Positions 8,264 through 16,945 of a stretch of DNA of 46,247 nt are shown piece after piece. Position 1 is the first letter of the stretch. Every line of letters starts with the position of its first letter. Source of the stretch: Deltaproteobacteria bacterium Ga0077550 (lineage in GTDB: Bacteria > Myxococcota_A > Polyangia > Nannocystales > Nannocystaceae). The position numbers and the translations under genes are program-made. The notes below the pieces were generated by a model. That model was not told the origin of the DNA, made no database searches, and saw nothing but the letters and a program-made list of their open reading frames with translations. The DNA lies in the NCBI GenBank assembly GCA_001464385.1, contig LNFB01000227.1:1-46247 (forward strand). The letters run 5' to 3'.

Positions 8264-8272
8264 GCTGCCGCC

Positions 8273-8926
8273 TCACCCGCCCGCACGCAGCCGCTGCAAC
8301 GCCGCGTCCGCGCCCGCCTCGGCGCCGACCAGCAGCACCGCCGAGCACCGCGCGTCGAAGGGCCCCGCGGCCTTGCGCAGCGCGGCGGTGAGGCACGCGT
8401 CGATCTTCGGCGAGCCGCCGCCCGTCACGACCACGTCCTTCGCATGGCCCTTCGCGAAGCTCCACGACGCGATCGCGGCGTCGCCCCGCGGCGCGCAGCG
8501 ATCGAGGGCGCGGTCCTGCTTCGCGAGGCTGGCGACGATCACGAGCGCGCCGAACATCGGCATCGAGTCGACCACGCACGCGAGCTCGGCGACGCGAAGG
8601 CCGTCGGCCGAGACCTCGCCCATCGTGATCGTCGCGTCGGGGAGCTCGACGAGCGGTCGAGGTGCTGCGACCGAGGGCTCCTCCGCCGGCGCCTCGACCG
8701 GCGCGGCCTCGACGGCCGCGGGCTCGACGGCCACAGGCTCCGACGCCGCAGGCTCCGACACCGCGGGCTCGACGGCCGCGGGCTCCGACGCCGCGGGCTC
8801 GGTCGCGGCGAAGCGCGGCGTCACGACCTGGGGCTCGGTTGTCGCGGTGTCGTGTCGACACCCCGCGAACGCGAGGACGGCGAGCGAGCTCGAGAGGAGG
8901 CCAAGGGGTCGGCGTGCATGGTTCAC
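8273..8926 (-). CDS. Lipoprotein with Glu/Pro/Ala repeat linker, unknown function
   Basis: A 217-residue protein from a GTG start with signal LSSSLAVLAFAGC. Residues about 29-90 consist of tandem EPAASEPAAVEP-type units, a low-complexity spacer probably crossing the periplasm or peptidoglycan. The C-terminal domain (about 95-217) has cysteines in ELACVVDSMP, DRCAPRG, KIDACLTAAL and ARCSAVLL and includes ATITMGEVSADGLRVAELAC. Four regularly placed Cys suggest disulfides. In myxobacteria such tails resemble AgmX/TonB-like conserved C-termini, but this is only a resemblance. It is divergent from trpS. Confidence 0.6.
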   Translation of the reverse strand: MNHARRPLGLLSSSLAVLAFAGCRHDTATTEPQVVTPRFAATEPAASEPAAVEPAVSEPAASEPVAVEPAAVEAAPVEAPAEEPSVAAPRPLVELPDATITMGEVSADGLRVAELACVVDSMPMFGALVIVASLAKQDRALDRCAPRGDAAIASWSFAKGHAKDVVVTGGGSPKIDACLTAALRKAAGPFDARCSAVLLVGAEAGADAALQRLRAGG

Positions 8927-9072
8927 GGCTGCGGTAGTCGGGCGCCCTCGACCCGCGGACGCGCGCCACCCGATCGACCCGTGCGCCGCAGCACGCCATC
9001 GCGCGCACGCCGGGAATACGCCGCGCCACCGCGCCTCCCCACGGCAGGGCGAACCTGCTACGCCTACGCCCC

Positions 9073-10143
9073 ATGGCCCAAGCGCCGAAGCCCCGCCTGC
9101 TCACCGGTGACCGTCCGACCGGCCCGCTGCACCTCGGACACCTCGTCGGCAGCCTCGACAACCGCGTCGCGCTGCAGGACGACCACGAGTGCTTCATCAT
9201 CGTCGCCGACCTGCACACGCTGACGACGCGGCCGCGCAAGCACGAGTTCGGCGAGGTCCCGAGCTTCGTGCGCGAGGTGGTGCTCGATCAGCTGGCGGTG
9301 GGCCTCGATCCGGCCAAGGTCACGTTCTATCTGCAGTCGGGCGTGCCCGCCGTCTACGACCTGGCGATCCTGCTGCAGATGCTCGTGCCCAAGACGCGGC
9401 TCGAGCAGGTCAAGAGCCTCCGCAGCATGGCGCGCGCCGCCGCGATGCCCGACGACGCGATGACGATGGGCCTGCTCGCGTATCCGGTGCTCCAGGCCGC
9501 CGACATCCTGATGGCGCGCGCGACCGTCGTGCCGGTCGGGCTCGACAACGAAGAGCACATCATGATCGCCCGCGAGTGCGCGAGCGTGTTCAACGAGCTC
9601 TACGGCGATCTGTTCCCCCTGCCCGAGGCCAAGATCTCGCAGTTCCCCGCGCTGCCCGGCGTGGGCACCGGTCCGGTCGGCAGCGGCGCGAAGATGTCGA
9701 AGTCCCTCGGCAACGCGGTGAACCTCGGCGATCCGCCGACGCGCGTGCGCGACAAGATCGCGACGTTCACCTACGACGACGGCGATCGGCGGTTGGGCGA
9801 TCAGGCCCCGTTGCTGGCGTTCGCGCGCGCGTTCCTCGGCGACGAGCCGACCGCCGCGCTGCGCGTCGAGCTCGACGGTGGCGCGATCACCCTGGCGGCC
9901 GCGCATGCCCGCGTGACCGAGGCGGTCGAGGCCCGGCTCGCGCCGATCCGCGAGCGTCGGGCCGCGCTCGCCGGCGAGGCCGGGCTGGTCGAGGAGATCC
10001 TCGTCGACGGCACCATCCGCGCCCGCGAGGTCGCCAACGTCACGCTGCAGCGCACGCGCGAGGCGATGGGCCTCGAGTCGCTCTGGGGCGGCCTGGTCGC
10101 CGCCACCGAGGCCCGCGCCAAGGCGCGCCGCAAGCCGTACTGA
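9073..10143 (+). CDS. trpS: Tryptophanyl-tRNA synthetase
   Basis: A class I aminoacyl-tRNA synthetase of 356 residues that charges tRNA-Trp with tryptophan in the cytoplasm. The HIGH motif is HLGH at 20-23 within GDRPTGPLHLGHLVGSL, and KMSKS is at 207-211. The TrpRS signature GLLAYPVLQAADILM spans 133-147, with the VPVGLDNEEH tryptophan/ATP-binding segment next to it. The length is normal for bacterial TrpRS. A TACGCC hexamer lies 8 nt before the ATG, a weak version of the window's start-proximal -10 pattern. The methyltransferase gene follows after 50 bp. Confidence 0.95.
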   Translation: MAQAPKPRLLTGDRPTGPLHLGHLVGSLDNRVALQDDHECFIIVADLHTLTTRPRKHEFGEVPSFVREVVLDQLAVGLDPAKVTFYLQSGVPAVYDLAILLQMLVPKTRLEQVKSLRSMARAAAMPDDAMTMGLLAYPVLQAADILMARATVVPVGLDNEEHIMIARECASVFNELYGDLFPLPEAKISQFPALPGVGTGPVGSGAKMSKSLGNAVNLGDPPTRVRDKIATFTYDDGDRRLGDQAPLLAFARAFLGDEPTAALRVELDGGAITLAAAHARVTEAVEARLAPIRERRAALAGEAGLVEEILVDGTIRAREVANVTLQRTREAMGLESLWGGLVAATEARAKARRKPY

Positions 10144-10193
10144 GCACCCTCGAGCGATCCTCGCCCCCCTAGGATCGCCCACGAAAGATCACC

Positions 10194-11375
10194 ATGGCAG
10201 TCCACGACGGCACGATCGCCCGCATGCGCAGCACGGTCGCGCGCCACCTCCGTCGCGGGTTCGTCCGCGCCGTGTTCGCCCGCCCCGGCAGCGAGGGCGA
10301 GGGCGACGAGATCGTCGAGGGCACCGGCACCGCGCCGGACGCCGCGACGACCACCGAGCTCCTGAAGCGGGCCACGGCGGCGGCGAAGAACGGCCAGGTG
10401 AAGCACACCTGGGTCCTCGACGCGCGCACGCGGCTCGTCGTCGACGCGCGCCACGGCGGCGGCAAGCTCGTCACGCTGGACGACGAGCGCATCGAGAAGA
10501 TGACCGCGGGCAAGACCGGCGGGCTGCGGCCCGATCGCAGCGGCGATCTGCTGCGCACGATCGGGGTCATGAACCCCGACGGCACGGTGTCGGCGAAGCA
10601 CGCGAAGAAGTACAAGCAGATCACCCACTTTCTCGAGCTGTGCCGCCCGGTCTGGGAGGCCGCGCGACAGCGCCGCACGATCGACGCCGAGCACCCGCTG
10701 CGCGTGCTCGATCTCGGCTGCGGCAACGGCTACCTCACCTTCGTGATCGCCGAGGCCCTGCGCCTGGCCGAGCTGCCGGCGCGGATCCACGGGGTGGACG
10801 TGCGCGCCGACGTCATCGATCGCGCGACCGAGCGCGCCCGGTCGCTCGGTTGGGATCAGCTGGCGTTCTCGTGCGCGCGCATCGACGCGGCCACAGACGC
10901 AATCGCGGCGCTCGGCGGCCCCCCCGACGTGCTCGTCGCGCTGCACGCCTGCGACACTGCCACCGACGATGCGCTGGCCCTGGCGATCGAGCTGGCCGTG
11001 CCCGCGATCCTCGTCGCCCCCTGCTGTCAGCACGAGCTCGCCGGTCAGCTCCGGGCCAGCGCGCTCGCGACGATCTCCCCGGCGCTCGCCGAGCAGGGCC
11101 TGCTCAAGCAGGACTTCGCCGCGACATTGACGGATGCGCTGCGCATCGAAATCCTCGAGGCGATGGGCTGGTCGGTCGATACACTGGAGTTCGTCGGCGA
11201 CACGCACACCCCGAAGAACCTGCTGATCCGCGGTGCGCTGCGGCAGCGCAACGCCGGCGTGCACCGGCTCGACGCGGTGCGCGGCCGCTGCGAGCGCCTC
11301 GGCGTGATGCCGCGGCTGCTCGCGCGCATGGTCGCCGCGCCGGACCAGACGGGAGCCGCGGAGCCGTCGGCGTGA
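10194..11375 (+). CDS. SAM-dependent methyltransferase, Methyltransf_32-like
   Basis: A 393-residue protein. An N-terminal region (1-115) of unknown fold precedes KYKQITHFLEL at about 139-149, the segment typical of the METTL25/GSTCD-like Methyltransf_32 family. The SAM-binding motif I is VLDLGCGNGYLTF (about 177-189), followed by IHGVDVRADVIDRA and the VALHACDTATDDALAL motif. A PCCQHEL segment at about 268-274 is also characteristic. Family members are thought to methylate RNA or protein; the substrate here is unknown. The stop overlaps the GTG start of the next methyltransferase (GTGA), so the two are coupled. Confidence 0.8.
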   Translation: MAVHDGTIARMRSTVARHLRRGFVRAVFARPGSEGEGDEIVEGTGTAPDAATTTELLKRATAAAKNGQVKHTWVLDARTRLVVDARHGGGKLVTLDDERIEKMTAGKTGGLRPDRSGDLLRTIGVMNPDGTVSAKHAKKYKQITHFLELCRPVWEAARQRRTIDAEHPLRVLDLGCGNGYLTFVIAEALRLAELPARIHGVDVRADVIDRATERARSLGWDQLAFSCARIDAATDAIAALGGPPDVLVALHACDTATDDALALAIELAVPAILVAPCCQHELAGQLRASALATISPALAEQGLLKQDFAATLTDALRIEILEAMGWSVDTLEFVGDTHTPKNLLIRGALRQRNAGVHRLDAVRGRCERLGVMPRLLARMVAAPDQTGAAEPSA

Positions 11376-12616
11376 GCGCCCCGGCCAACCCCTACGACGA
11401 GCTGCCGTACCACTCGATGCCGATCGCGTGGGCGACCCCCGAGCACCTCGCGATCACCTCGTTGCTGCACGGCGGGCCGCGCACGCCGACCGCGGGCGCC
11501 CGCGTACTCGAGCTCGGCTGCGGCGACGGCACCCACCTGATCGCGCTGGCGATGGGTCGCCCCGACGCCGAGTTCGTCGGCGTCGACGGTTCGGCCCGAC
11601 ACGTCGAGGCCGCCCGCGCCCGCGCGATCGGCCTCGACAACCTCCGCTTCGTCCACGCCGATCTGCGCGACGCCGCGGCGGCGACCGACGGCCGCTTCGA
11701 GTACATCCTCGCCCACGGCGTGCTCTCGTGGGTCCCCGACGACGTCCGCGACGCGATCCTGGGCCTGCACCGCACTCGCCTCGCGGAGGGCGGGCTCGTC
11801 TACCTCAACTACAACGCCAAGCCGGGGTGGAACGTCCGCGGCATGGTGCGCGAGTTCCTGCTCGCGCAGACCGATGCGGCGCACATGCCCGCGGACCAAC
11901 GCAGCCTGCGCGCGCGGACCGACGCCGCGATGGGCCGCGCCGCGCAGCTCGCCGCGTCCCTCGACGGCGGCGAGCACCCCTACTCGCGGCTGCTCGCGCA
12001 GGAGTTCCAGCTCGTCGCCGCGGGCGATCCGAGCTACGTCGCGCACGAGTACCTCAACCCCGAGAACCACGCCTACTGGCGCAGCGAGTTCACGGCGCTC
12101 GCCGCCGCGCACGGCCTGCAGCTCGTCGCCGACGCCGACTTCACGCGACCTGGTGGCCGGGGTGATTCCAAGCTCGATGCGTGGCTCGCCGCCGAGGGTA
12201 TCCGCGGCCGCGCGCCCGAGGACACGAGCGATCTGCTGCGCTATCGCCAGCTCCACTCCCCGGTGCTCACCGCCGCGCCGTGGACGACGCAGCCGCCCAC
12301 GACCGACGAGCTCGGCGCGCTGTTCGTCGCGTCGAGCCTCACCGAGATCGAGGGCCACGACGGCGTCCCGACCGAGTTCCGCCACGACGGCGGCGAGACC
12401 GTCGACGTCACCGACGCGGCGATGCGCCTCGGCCTGCGCGCGCTCGCACCCATCTGGCCCCGCGGCCGGCGCGTGTCCGAGTTGTTCGCCGACCTCGCCG
12501 CGGTCGCCGACGATCTGGTGCTGCTGCACCGCTTCGGCCTCGTCGAGCTGCGCTGCGTGGGGCCCGACCCGCTGCCGCTCGCCGTTGCGCCCCCGGGCGC
12601 GAGCCCGACATCGTAA
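11372..12616 (+). CDS. SAM methyltransferase with methyltransferase regulatory domain
   Basis: A 414-residue protein from a GTG that overlaps the previous stop. NPYDELPYHSMPIAWATPEH at about 4-23 is the standard opening of this family, followed by SAM motif I VLELGCGDGTHL and the acidic motif FVGVDGSARHVEAA. The central part (YNAKPGWNVRGMVREFLLA, then HEYLNPENHAYW and QLVADADF) matches the regulatory domain (PF10119 type) that follows such methyltransferase domains. The C-terminal 120 residues are predicted helical and may bind substrate. The substrate is unknown. It lies between another methyltransferase and a TIGR03032 protein, all on one strand with tight spacing. Confidence 0.85.
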   Translation: MSAPANPYDELPYHSMPIAWATPEHLAITSLLHGGPRTPTAGARVLELGCGDGTHLIALAMGRPDAEFVGVDGSARHVEAARARAIGLDNLRFVHADLRDAAAATDGRFEYILAHGVLSWVPDDVRDAILGLHRTRLAEGGLVYLNYNAKPGWNVRGMVREFLLAQTDAAHMPADQRSLRARTDAAMGRAAQLAASLDGGEHPYSRLLAQEFQLVAAGDPSYVAHEYLNPENHAYWRSEFTALAAAHGLQLVADADFTRPGGRGDSKLDAWLAAEGIRGRAPEDTSDLLRYRQLHSPVLTAAPWTTQPPTTDELGALFVASSLTEIEGHDGVPTEFRHDGGETVDVTDAAMRLGLRALAPIWPRGRRVSELFADLAAVADDLVLLHRFGLVELRCVGPDPLPLAVAPPGASPTS

Positions 12617-12640
12617 GCTCGGTCCGCGAACGGCCCGCGC

Positions 12641-13681
12641 ATGACCACCGCCACACCCGCCCTCGGTCTCACCGCCTCGCGCCAGCTCCCCGCCTGGCTC
12701 GCCGAGCAGCGCACCAGCCTGGCCTTCACCACCTATCAGGCCGGCAAGCTGTTCTTCGTCGGCCTGCAGCCCGATCGATCGCTGTCGATCTTCGAGCGCA
12801 CATTCAACCGCTGCATGGGCCTGTGCGCCCACGGCAGCACGCTGTGGATGAGCTCGCTGGTGCAGCTGTGGCGGTTCGAGAACGTGCTCGCCCCCGGGGC
12901 CACGCACGAGGGCTACGACGCGCTGTTCGTACCGCAGCTCGGCTACACCACCGGCGACCTCGACATCCACGACATCGCCGTCGACGGCGACGGCGCGCCT
13001 GTGTTCGTGAACACCCTGTTCGGCTGCCTCGCGCGACCCAGCGTCACGCACAGCTTCCGGCCGGTGTGGCGGCCGCCCTTCCTCAGCAAGCTCGCGCCCG
13101 AGGATCGCTGCCACCTCAACGGGCTCGCGATGCGCGACGGCAAGCCGGGCTGGGTCACCGCGGGCAGCCGCAGCGACGTCGCCGACGGCTGGCGCGACCG
13201 TCGGACCTCGGGCGGCTGCGTGCTCGATGTTGCCACCGGCGACGTCGTCGTCGACGGCCTCAGCATGCCCCACTCACCCCGGTGGTACCGCGATCGCCTG
13301 TGGCTGCTCGACTCGGGCTCGGGGTGGTTCGGCTGGGTCGATCCAAGCCGCGGCGTGTTCGAGCGGGTGTGCTTCTGCCCCGGCTTCGCCCGCGGCCTCG
13401 GCTTCGTCGGCGACTTCGCCGTCGTCGGCCTGTCGAAGCCCCGCGACAGCTCGACCTTCGCCGACCTCGCGCTCGCCGACGAGCTCCGCCGCCGCGACGC
13501 CGACGCGCGCTGCGGCCTGCAGATCATCGACCTGCGCACCGGCGACGCGGTGCACTGGCTGCGGATCGAGGGCGTGGTGTCGGAGCTGTACGACGTGGTG
13601 CCGCTGCCGGGGATCCGCCGGCCGATGGCGCTGGGGTTCGTGACGGACGAGATCCGGCGGATGCTGACGATCGAGGGGTGA
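12641..13681 (+). CDS. TIGR03032 family protein (DUF4915)
   Basis: A 346-residue protein. The opening SRQLPAWLAEQRTSLAFTTYQAGKLFFVG is diagnostic for TIGR03032/DUF4915, as are FNRCMGLCAHGSTLWMSS, DLDIHDIAVDGDGAPVFVNT, RCHLNGLAMRDG and MPHSPRWYRDRLWLLDSGSG. The pattern of repeated W-x-x-D/G blades suggests a beta-propeller. The family is uncharacterised; occurrence beside methyltransferases and peptide or glycan modification genes is known, but no activity is proven. It follows the regulatory-domain methyltransferase after 24 bp and may act in the same pathway. There is no signal peptide, so it is probably cytoplasmic. Confidence 0.85.
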   Translation: MTTATPALGLTASRQLPAWLAEQRTSLAFTTYQAGKLFFVGLQPDRSLSIFERTFNRCMGLCAHGSTLWMSSLVQLWRFENVLAPGATHEGYDALFVPQLGYTTGDLDIHDIAVDGDGAPVFVNTLFGCLARPSVTHSFRPVWRPPFLSKLAPEDRCHLNGLAMRDGKPGWVTAGSRSDVADGWRDRRTSGGCVLDVATGDVVVDGLSMPHSPRWYRDRLWLLDSGSGWFGWVDPSRGVFERVCFCPGFARGLGFVGDFAVVGLSKPRDSSTFADLALADELRRRDADARCGLQIIDLRTGDAVHWLRIEGVVSELYDVVPLPGIRRPMALGFVTDEIRRMLTIEG

Positions 13682-13707
13682 CGGGCGGTCAGATCGCGGC
13701 CCGCCCG
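13682..13707 (+). terminator. Hairpin after the TIGR03032 gene
   Basis: CGGGCGG pairs with CCGCCCG around a 12-nt loop directly after the stop at 13681. There is no T tract. It may end the trpS-methyltransferase-TIGR03032 transcript. Confidence 0.35.
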
Positions 13708-13711
13708 CGGA

Positions 13712-13717
13712 TAGGCT
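13712..13717 (+). promoter_or_regulatory. -10-like TAGGCT seven bases before a small membrane protein start
   Basis: TAGGCT ends 7 nt before the ATG at 13725, the distance expected for a transcript beginning at the start codon. No Shine-Dalgarno is seen. Confidence 0.4.
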
Positions 13718-13724
13718 TGGGCCG

Positions 13725-14207
13725 ATGCTGGGTCTCGCGCTCGGGTGGCTCGCGCCGCTCTTCGACGATCGCGGCCCGTCGATCCAGGGCCCACCCCCGC
13801 CGCCGCCCCCTGCCCTCCCCATGGGCCTCTCGAGCCTGGTCGTCGCCCTGACCGCGCTCGCGATCACGTGGTGGCTCGTGCGCTGGGCCGCGCGCCGCTT
13901 CGGCATGGGCGCGAAGCATGCGGCGCGCATCGGCCTGTTCGGCGCGGCGATCGGCAACGCGCTCATGGACCTCGCGGCGCTGATGCAGCCGGATCGGCCG
14001 CGCGTGGTGGAGATCGAGCGTGTCCGCGAGGCGCGGGCCGAGGGTCGGCGCGGCGACGGACGGCCGCGATCGCCCGAGCCGCCGCGCGCCTCAGGCCCGC
14101 CGACCGCGTCGGGCGACCCGGACCGTCCGCAGCGCCCCGTCCAGCGCGAGGTGGGCGAGGGCGCCGCCGACGTCGTGCGCGACGCGGGGCGGCACGAGGG
14201 CGCGTAG
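13725..14207 (+). CDS. Small membrane protein, unknown function
   Basis: A 160-residue frame. After a Pro-rich loop (PPPPPPPALP) a transmembrane helix lies at about 34-52 (LSSLVVALTALAITWWLV), and a second weakly hydrophobic segment at about 66-85 (ARIGLFGAAIGNALMDLAAL). The rest is basic and Pro-rich. The last 39 codons run antisense through the 3' end of the helicase gene, so either the protein has a short disordered tail there or the real stop signal is lost. The TAGGCT just before the ATG supports a real gene. I do not recognise the family. Confidence 0.5.
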   Translation: MLGLALGWLAPLFDDRGPSIQGPPPPPPPALPMGLSSLVVALTALAITWWLVRWAARRFGMGAKHAARIGLFGAAIGNALMDLAALMQPDRPRVVEIERVREARAEGRRGDGRPRSPEPPRASGPPTASGDPDRPQRPVQREVGEGAADVVRDAGRHEGA

Positions 14208-15740
14208 CGTCGCCGCCAGCGCCTCGGGGATCGGCGCGCGACGCCACCGGGCGTCCGCCCGCGCGCTCGCCGGATCGCCGTGCCCGGGCAGCTCGAGATC
14301 CACCGCCTCGATCGCGGCCTGCATCGTCGAGAACCGCGCGAGCTTGCGATCGCCGAGCCACACCGCCGCGCCCATCCGACCGGCCGGGCGCAGCTCGAAC
14401 TGCCGCAGCTCGCCGCGGTGATCGACGAAGTGCAGCATCATGCCCAGCGCACCGAGCGACAGCCACGCGTTGGGCGAGATCGCGGCGGCCTCCTCGCGCT
14501 GCACCATCGTCAGCGGATCGAAGGCGGCCAGGCGGGCCTCGATCTCGCCCAACGTCGCGGGCGCCTCGTCGTCGTCCATCTCTGCGGGGATCCGCGGACG
14601 CGCGCCCTCGGACTCGGCGCGCTCGGGCTCCTCGCGCATGCCCGACGGACCCGCGTCGAGCGTGGGCGTGGTGACGATGCGCAGGCCCGACAGATCGACG
14701 AAGTCGAGCACCAGGCAATCCGCGGCGTCGGGGTGCAGCCGCATGCCGCGGCCGACGCACTGCAGGTAGACCGCCTCGGAGCGCGTCGGCCGGACCATCG
14801 CGATCGCGGACACCCCGGGATCGTCGAAGCCCTCGGTGAGCACGCCGACGTTGGTGATCACCCGCAGCGCGCCCTGGGCGAAGCGCTCGAGGGTGCGCTG
14901 GCGGGCTGGCTTGGGCATCTCGCCGCAGACCATGCCCGCGGGCACGCCGAGGCCGCGCAGCGCCTGGCACAGGTGCTCGGCGTGGGCGACCCCGACGCAG
15001 AACGCGATCGTCCGCCGATCGCGGGCGAGGTCCTGGATGCTGCGCGCGACCAAGAGGTTCCGCTGCTCGATGTCGATCGCCTCGGCGAGCGCGGCCTGGT
15101 CGAAGTCGTCGCCCGCCTCGGGCACCGCGGCGAGGTCGACCCCGGTCGCGATCCGCAGGCCCCGCAGCGGACGCAGGTAGCCGTCGTCGATCATCTCGCG
15201 CAGCGTGCGGTGGTAGACGATGCGCTCGAACACCTCGGAGAGTCCACGACCGTCGGCGCGGCGCGTCGTGGCGGTGAACCCGACCAGCGTCCCCGGCCAG
15301 TCCGGATCGAACGCGCCGATCTGTTCCAGTACGCGCCGATTGTCGTCGGCGACGGCGTGGTGGCACTCGTCGTAGATCACGAGCCGCAGGTCGCGACCCG
15401 CGAGCACCCGTCCGATGCGGCCTTCGTGCAGCGAGCGGATCGACGCGACGAGCACCGCGGCGTCACGCGGGGCGCTCGCGTTGCCCTGCTCGATGGCGAC
15501 GACGCGGCGATCACTCGGATCGCGGCGCAGCGCGGCCTCGATCTTGTCGCGGGCCTGGGTGATGAGCTCGTCGCGGTGGGCGAGGACGAGCACGGTGTGC
15601 CGCGCGCGGCGGATGAGCTCGGCGAAGATCACCGTCTTGCCCGCGCCCGTCGGCAGCGCGAGGACCATGCGACGGACGCCCTCGCGGCGGGCGGCGAGCA
15701 CCGCCGCGACGGCCTCGTGCTGGTACGGCCGCAGCTGCAC
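14091..15740 (-). CDS. Superfamily II DEAD/DEAH-box helicase
   Basis: A 549-residue ATPase. It begins QLRPYQHEAV (Q-like motif), has Walker A PTGAGKT at 30-36, DECHH (Walker B/motif II) at 124-128, motif III FTATTRR, and in the second RecA-like domain TNVGVLTEGFDDPGV and QCVGRGMRLHP (motifs V and VI). This order matches the ResIII-type SF2 helicases that unwind or translocate on nucleic acid with ATP. Residues about 345-549 have no family I recognise. No methylase or nuclease lies beside it, so a restriction role is not supported. It starts at a GTG. Its 3' end overlaps the convergent small membrane protein by 117 bp. Confidence 0.88.
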   Translation of the reverse strand: MQLRPYQHEAVAAVLAARREGVRRMVLALPTGAGKTVIFAELIRRARHTVLVLAHRDELITQARDKIEAALRRDPSDRRVVAIEQGNASAPRDAAVLVASIRSLHEGRIGRVLAGRDLRLVIYDECHHAVADDNRRVLEQIGAFDPDWPGTLVGFTATTRRADGRGLSEVFERIVYHRTLREMIDDGYLRPLRGLRIATGVDLAAVPEAGDDFDQAALAEAIDIEQRNLLVARSIQDLARDRRTIAFCVGVAHAEHLCQALRGLGVPAGMVCGEMPKPARQRTLERFAQGALRVITNVGVLTEGFDDPGVSAIAMVRPTRSEAVYLQCVGRGMRLHPDAADCLVLDFVDLSGLRIVTTPTLDAGPSGMREEPERAESEGARPRIPAEMDDDEAPATLGEIEARLAAFDPLTMVQREEAAAISPNAWLSLGALGMMLHFVDHRGELRQFELRPAGRMGAAVWLGDRKLARFSTMQAAIEAVDLELPGHGDPASARADARWRRAPIPEALAATLRALVPPRVAHDVGGALAHLALDGALRTVRVARRGRRA

Positions 15741-15805
15741 GGCCGCACCTTCGCGCGGCGACGACCGCCGCGCAAGCTGGCTGCGCGGGTCAGCGACCCC
15801 GCGGT

Positions 15806-16840
15806 CTACTGGCAGGCGAGGTGGACGTCGACGACCTCGCCTTGGCCGATCACACCGCCGCGGGCCGCGAACTGGAACACCGCGCGCTCGACCCCGCAGT
15901 TGCCCCGCTCGTCGCAGACGCGCCGGGAGTCGTACGCCAGCTCGATCGACAGCACCCGGAGGTCCGCGAGGGATCGCAGCTCACCCGCGGTGCCGCGCTT
16001 GTCGCCGTCGTGATCGGACCACAACACCAGCTCGGCGAAGCGCGGATCGGCCGGCGTGATCCGGCCGTTGCCGTCGGCGTCGAGCTCGGCGAGCGCCGCG
16101 AACCCGTGGCGCGCGCGTCGCCCATCGGTGAGCCGCGTGCCCGAGCCGAACAGCTCGCGACCATCGGCGATGCCACCGTCGCCGTCGCGATCGAGCGCGA
16201 GCCAGGGCGTGGCCGCGCTCGGCCAGTCGGTGCTCACGCAACCACCGGCGACGTCGAGGTCGAACGCGGCGGCAGGCGACGCGGAATACTGCGGCTCGGC
16301 GCCGTCGAAGGAGAGGACGAGGGGCGTGTTGCAGCCGCAGTTCTCCGCGTCCACGTTGCACTGCCACTGGGGGATGCCGTCGTCGAGCACGCAGACGTCG
16401 GCGGGACAGCCCTCTTTTTCGCAGATGCCACAGTCGAGCTCCTCGCCGAGCTCGCACTCGCCCATCTCGAGGCACGGGCCCCACGCGCCGCCGTCACACC
16501 ACTGCGTGCCGTCGTTGCCGCCACCGTTCGCGCCGCCGGGCACCACGCACGCGCGCGTCGCCGCCTCGGTGTCGCACGTCTCCGGCTCGGGCTCGGGCTC
16601 CGGGTTCGCGGTCGTCGCCTGCGGCAGCTCGGGCTCACCGTTCGGATCGGTCTCACCGTCCGTCTCGCCGTCCGTCTCGCCATCCGTCTCGCCGTCCGTC
16701 TCGCCGTCCGTCTCGCCGTCGACGGCCGTCGCCGCGCCCTGGTTCGACACCCCATCGGGCCCCCCACCGTCGTCGGTGTCACACGCCGTCATCGCCAGCA
16801 CCACCCCACACACCGCACCCAAGCCAAGGTTGCTACGCAT
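15806..16840 (-). CDS. Cys-rich lipoprotein with calcium-binding-like EF motifs
   Basis: A 344-residue predicted lipoprotein. The signal ends VVLAMTAC, followed by six DGET repeats and an acidic/Pro linker to about residue 80. A middle part has many cysteines (CELGEELDCGICEKEGCPADVC). The C-terminal part holds loops of EF-hand/dockerin type: LDRDGDGGIADGRELFG, LDADGNGRITPADPRF and WSDHDGDKRGTAGEL. Such loops bind Ca2+ in secreted proteins. The start ATG at 16840 gives the signal peptide directly and follows a GGATGGG. It is divergent from the lipoprotein at 16946. Its role is unknown; a calcium-stabilised surface protein is inferred. Confidence 0.7.
   Translation of the reverse strand: MRSNLGLGAVCGVVLAMTACDTDDGGGPDGVSNQGAATAVDGETDGETDGETDGETDGETDGETDPNGEPELPQATTANPEPEPEPETCDTEAATRACVVPGGANGGGNDGTQWCDGGAWGPCLEMGECELGEELDCGICEKEGCPADVCVLDDGIPQWQCNVDAENCGCNTPLVLSFDGAEPQYSASPAAAFDLDVAGGCVSTDWPSAATPWLALDRDGDGGIADGRELFGSGTRLTDGRRARHGFAALAELDADGNGRITPADPRFAELVLWSDHDGDKRGTAGELRSLADLRVLSIELAYDSRRVCDERGNCGVERAVFQFAARGGVIGQGEVVDVHLACQ
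16655..16725 (-). repeat. 12-bp in-frame tandem repeat encoding DGET
   Basis: About six consecutive copies of a 12-bp unit (forward strand CCGTCCGTCTCG with one variant) encode Asp-Gly-Glu-Thr in the linker of the lipoprotein gene. It is a candidate site for slippage that changes linker length in frame. Confidence 0.75.
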
Positions 16841-16932
16841 CGTCGCCCATCCATCTGCCGGGAACTCCGGCGCACGCATGGACGAGTGTCGACGCCGCGC
16901 CGACCGATCGCCGTCGCCGGAGAGAAAAGCGC

Positions 16933-16938
16933 TACGCT
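16933..16938 (+). promoter_or_regulatory. -10-like TACGCT seven bases before a lipoprotein start
   Basis: TACGCT ends 7 nt before the ATG at 16946. The purine-rich GGAGAGAAAAG just upstream is the most AT-leaning part of this intergenic region. A leaderless start is inferred. Confidence 0.45.
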
Positions 16939-16945
16939 CTCGCGC

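Noticed and set aside
14091..15740. Restriction-modification interpretation of the helicase
   Set aside because: The ResIII-like motifs are shared by many SF2 helicases, and there is no methylase, nuclease or specificity gene next to it.
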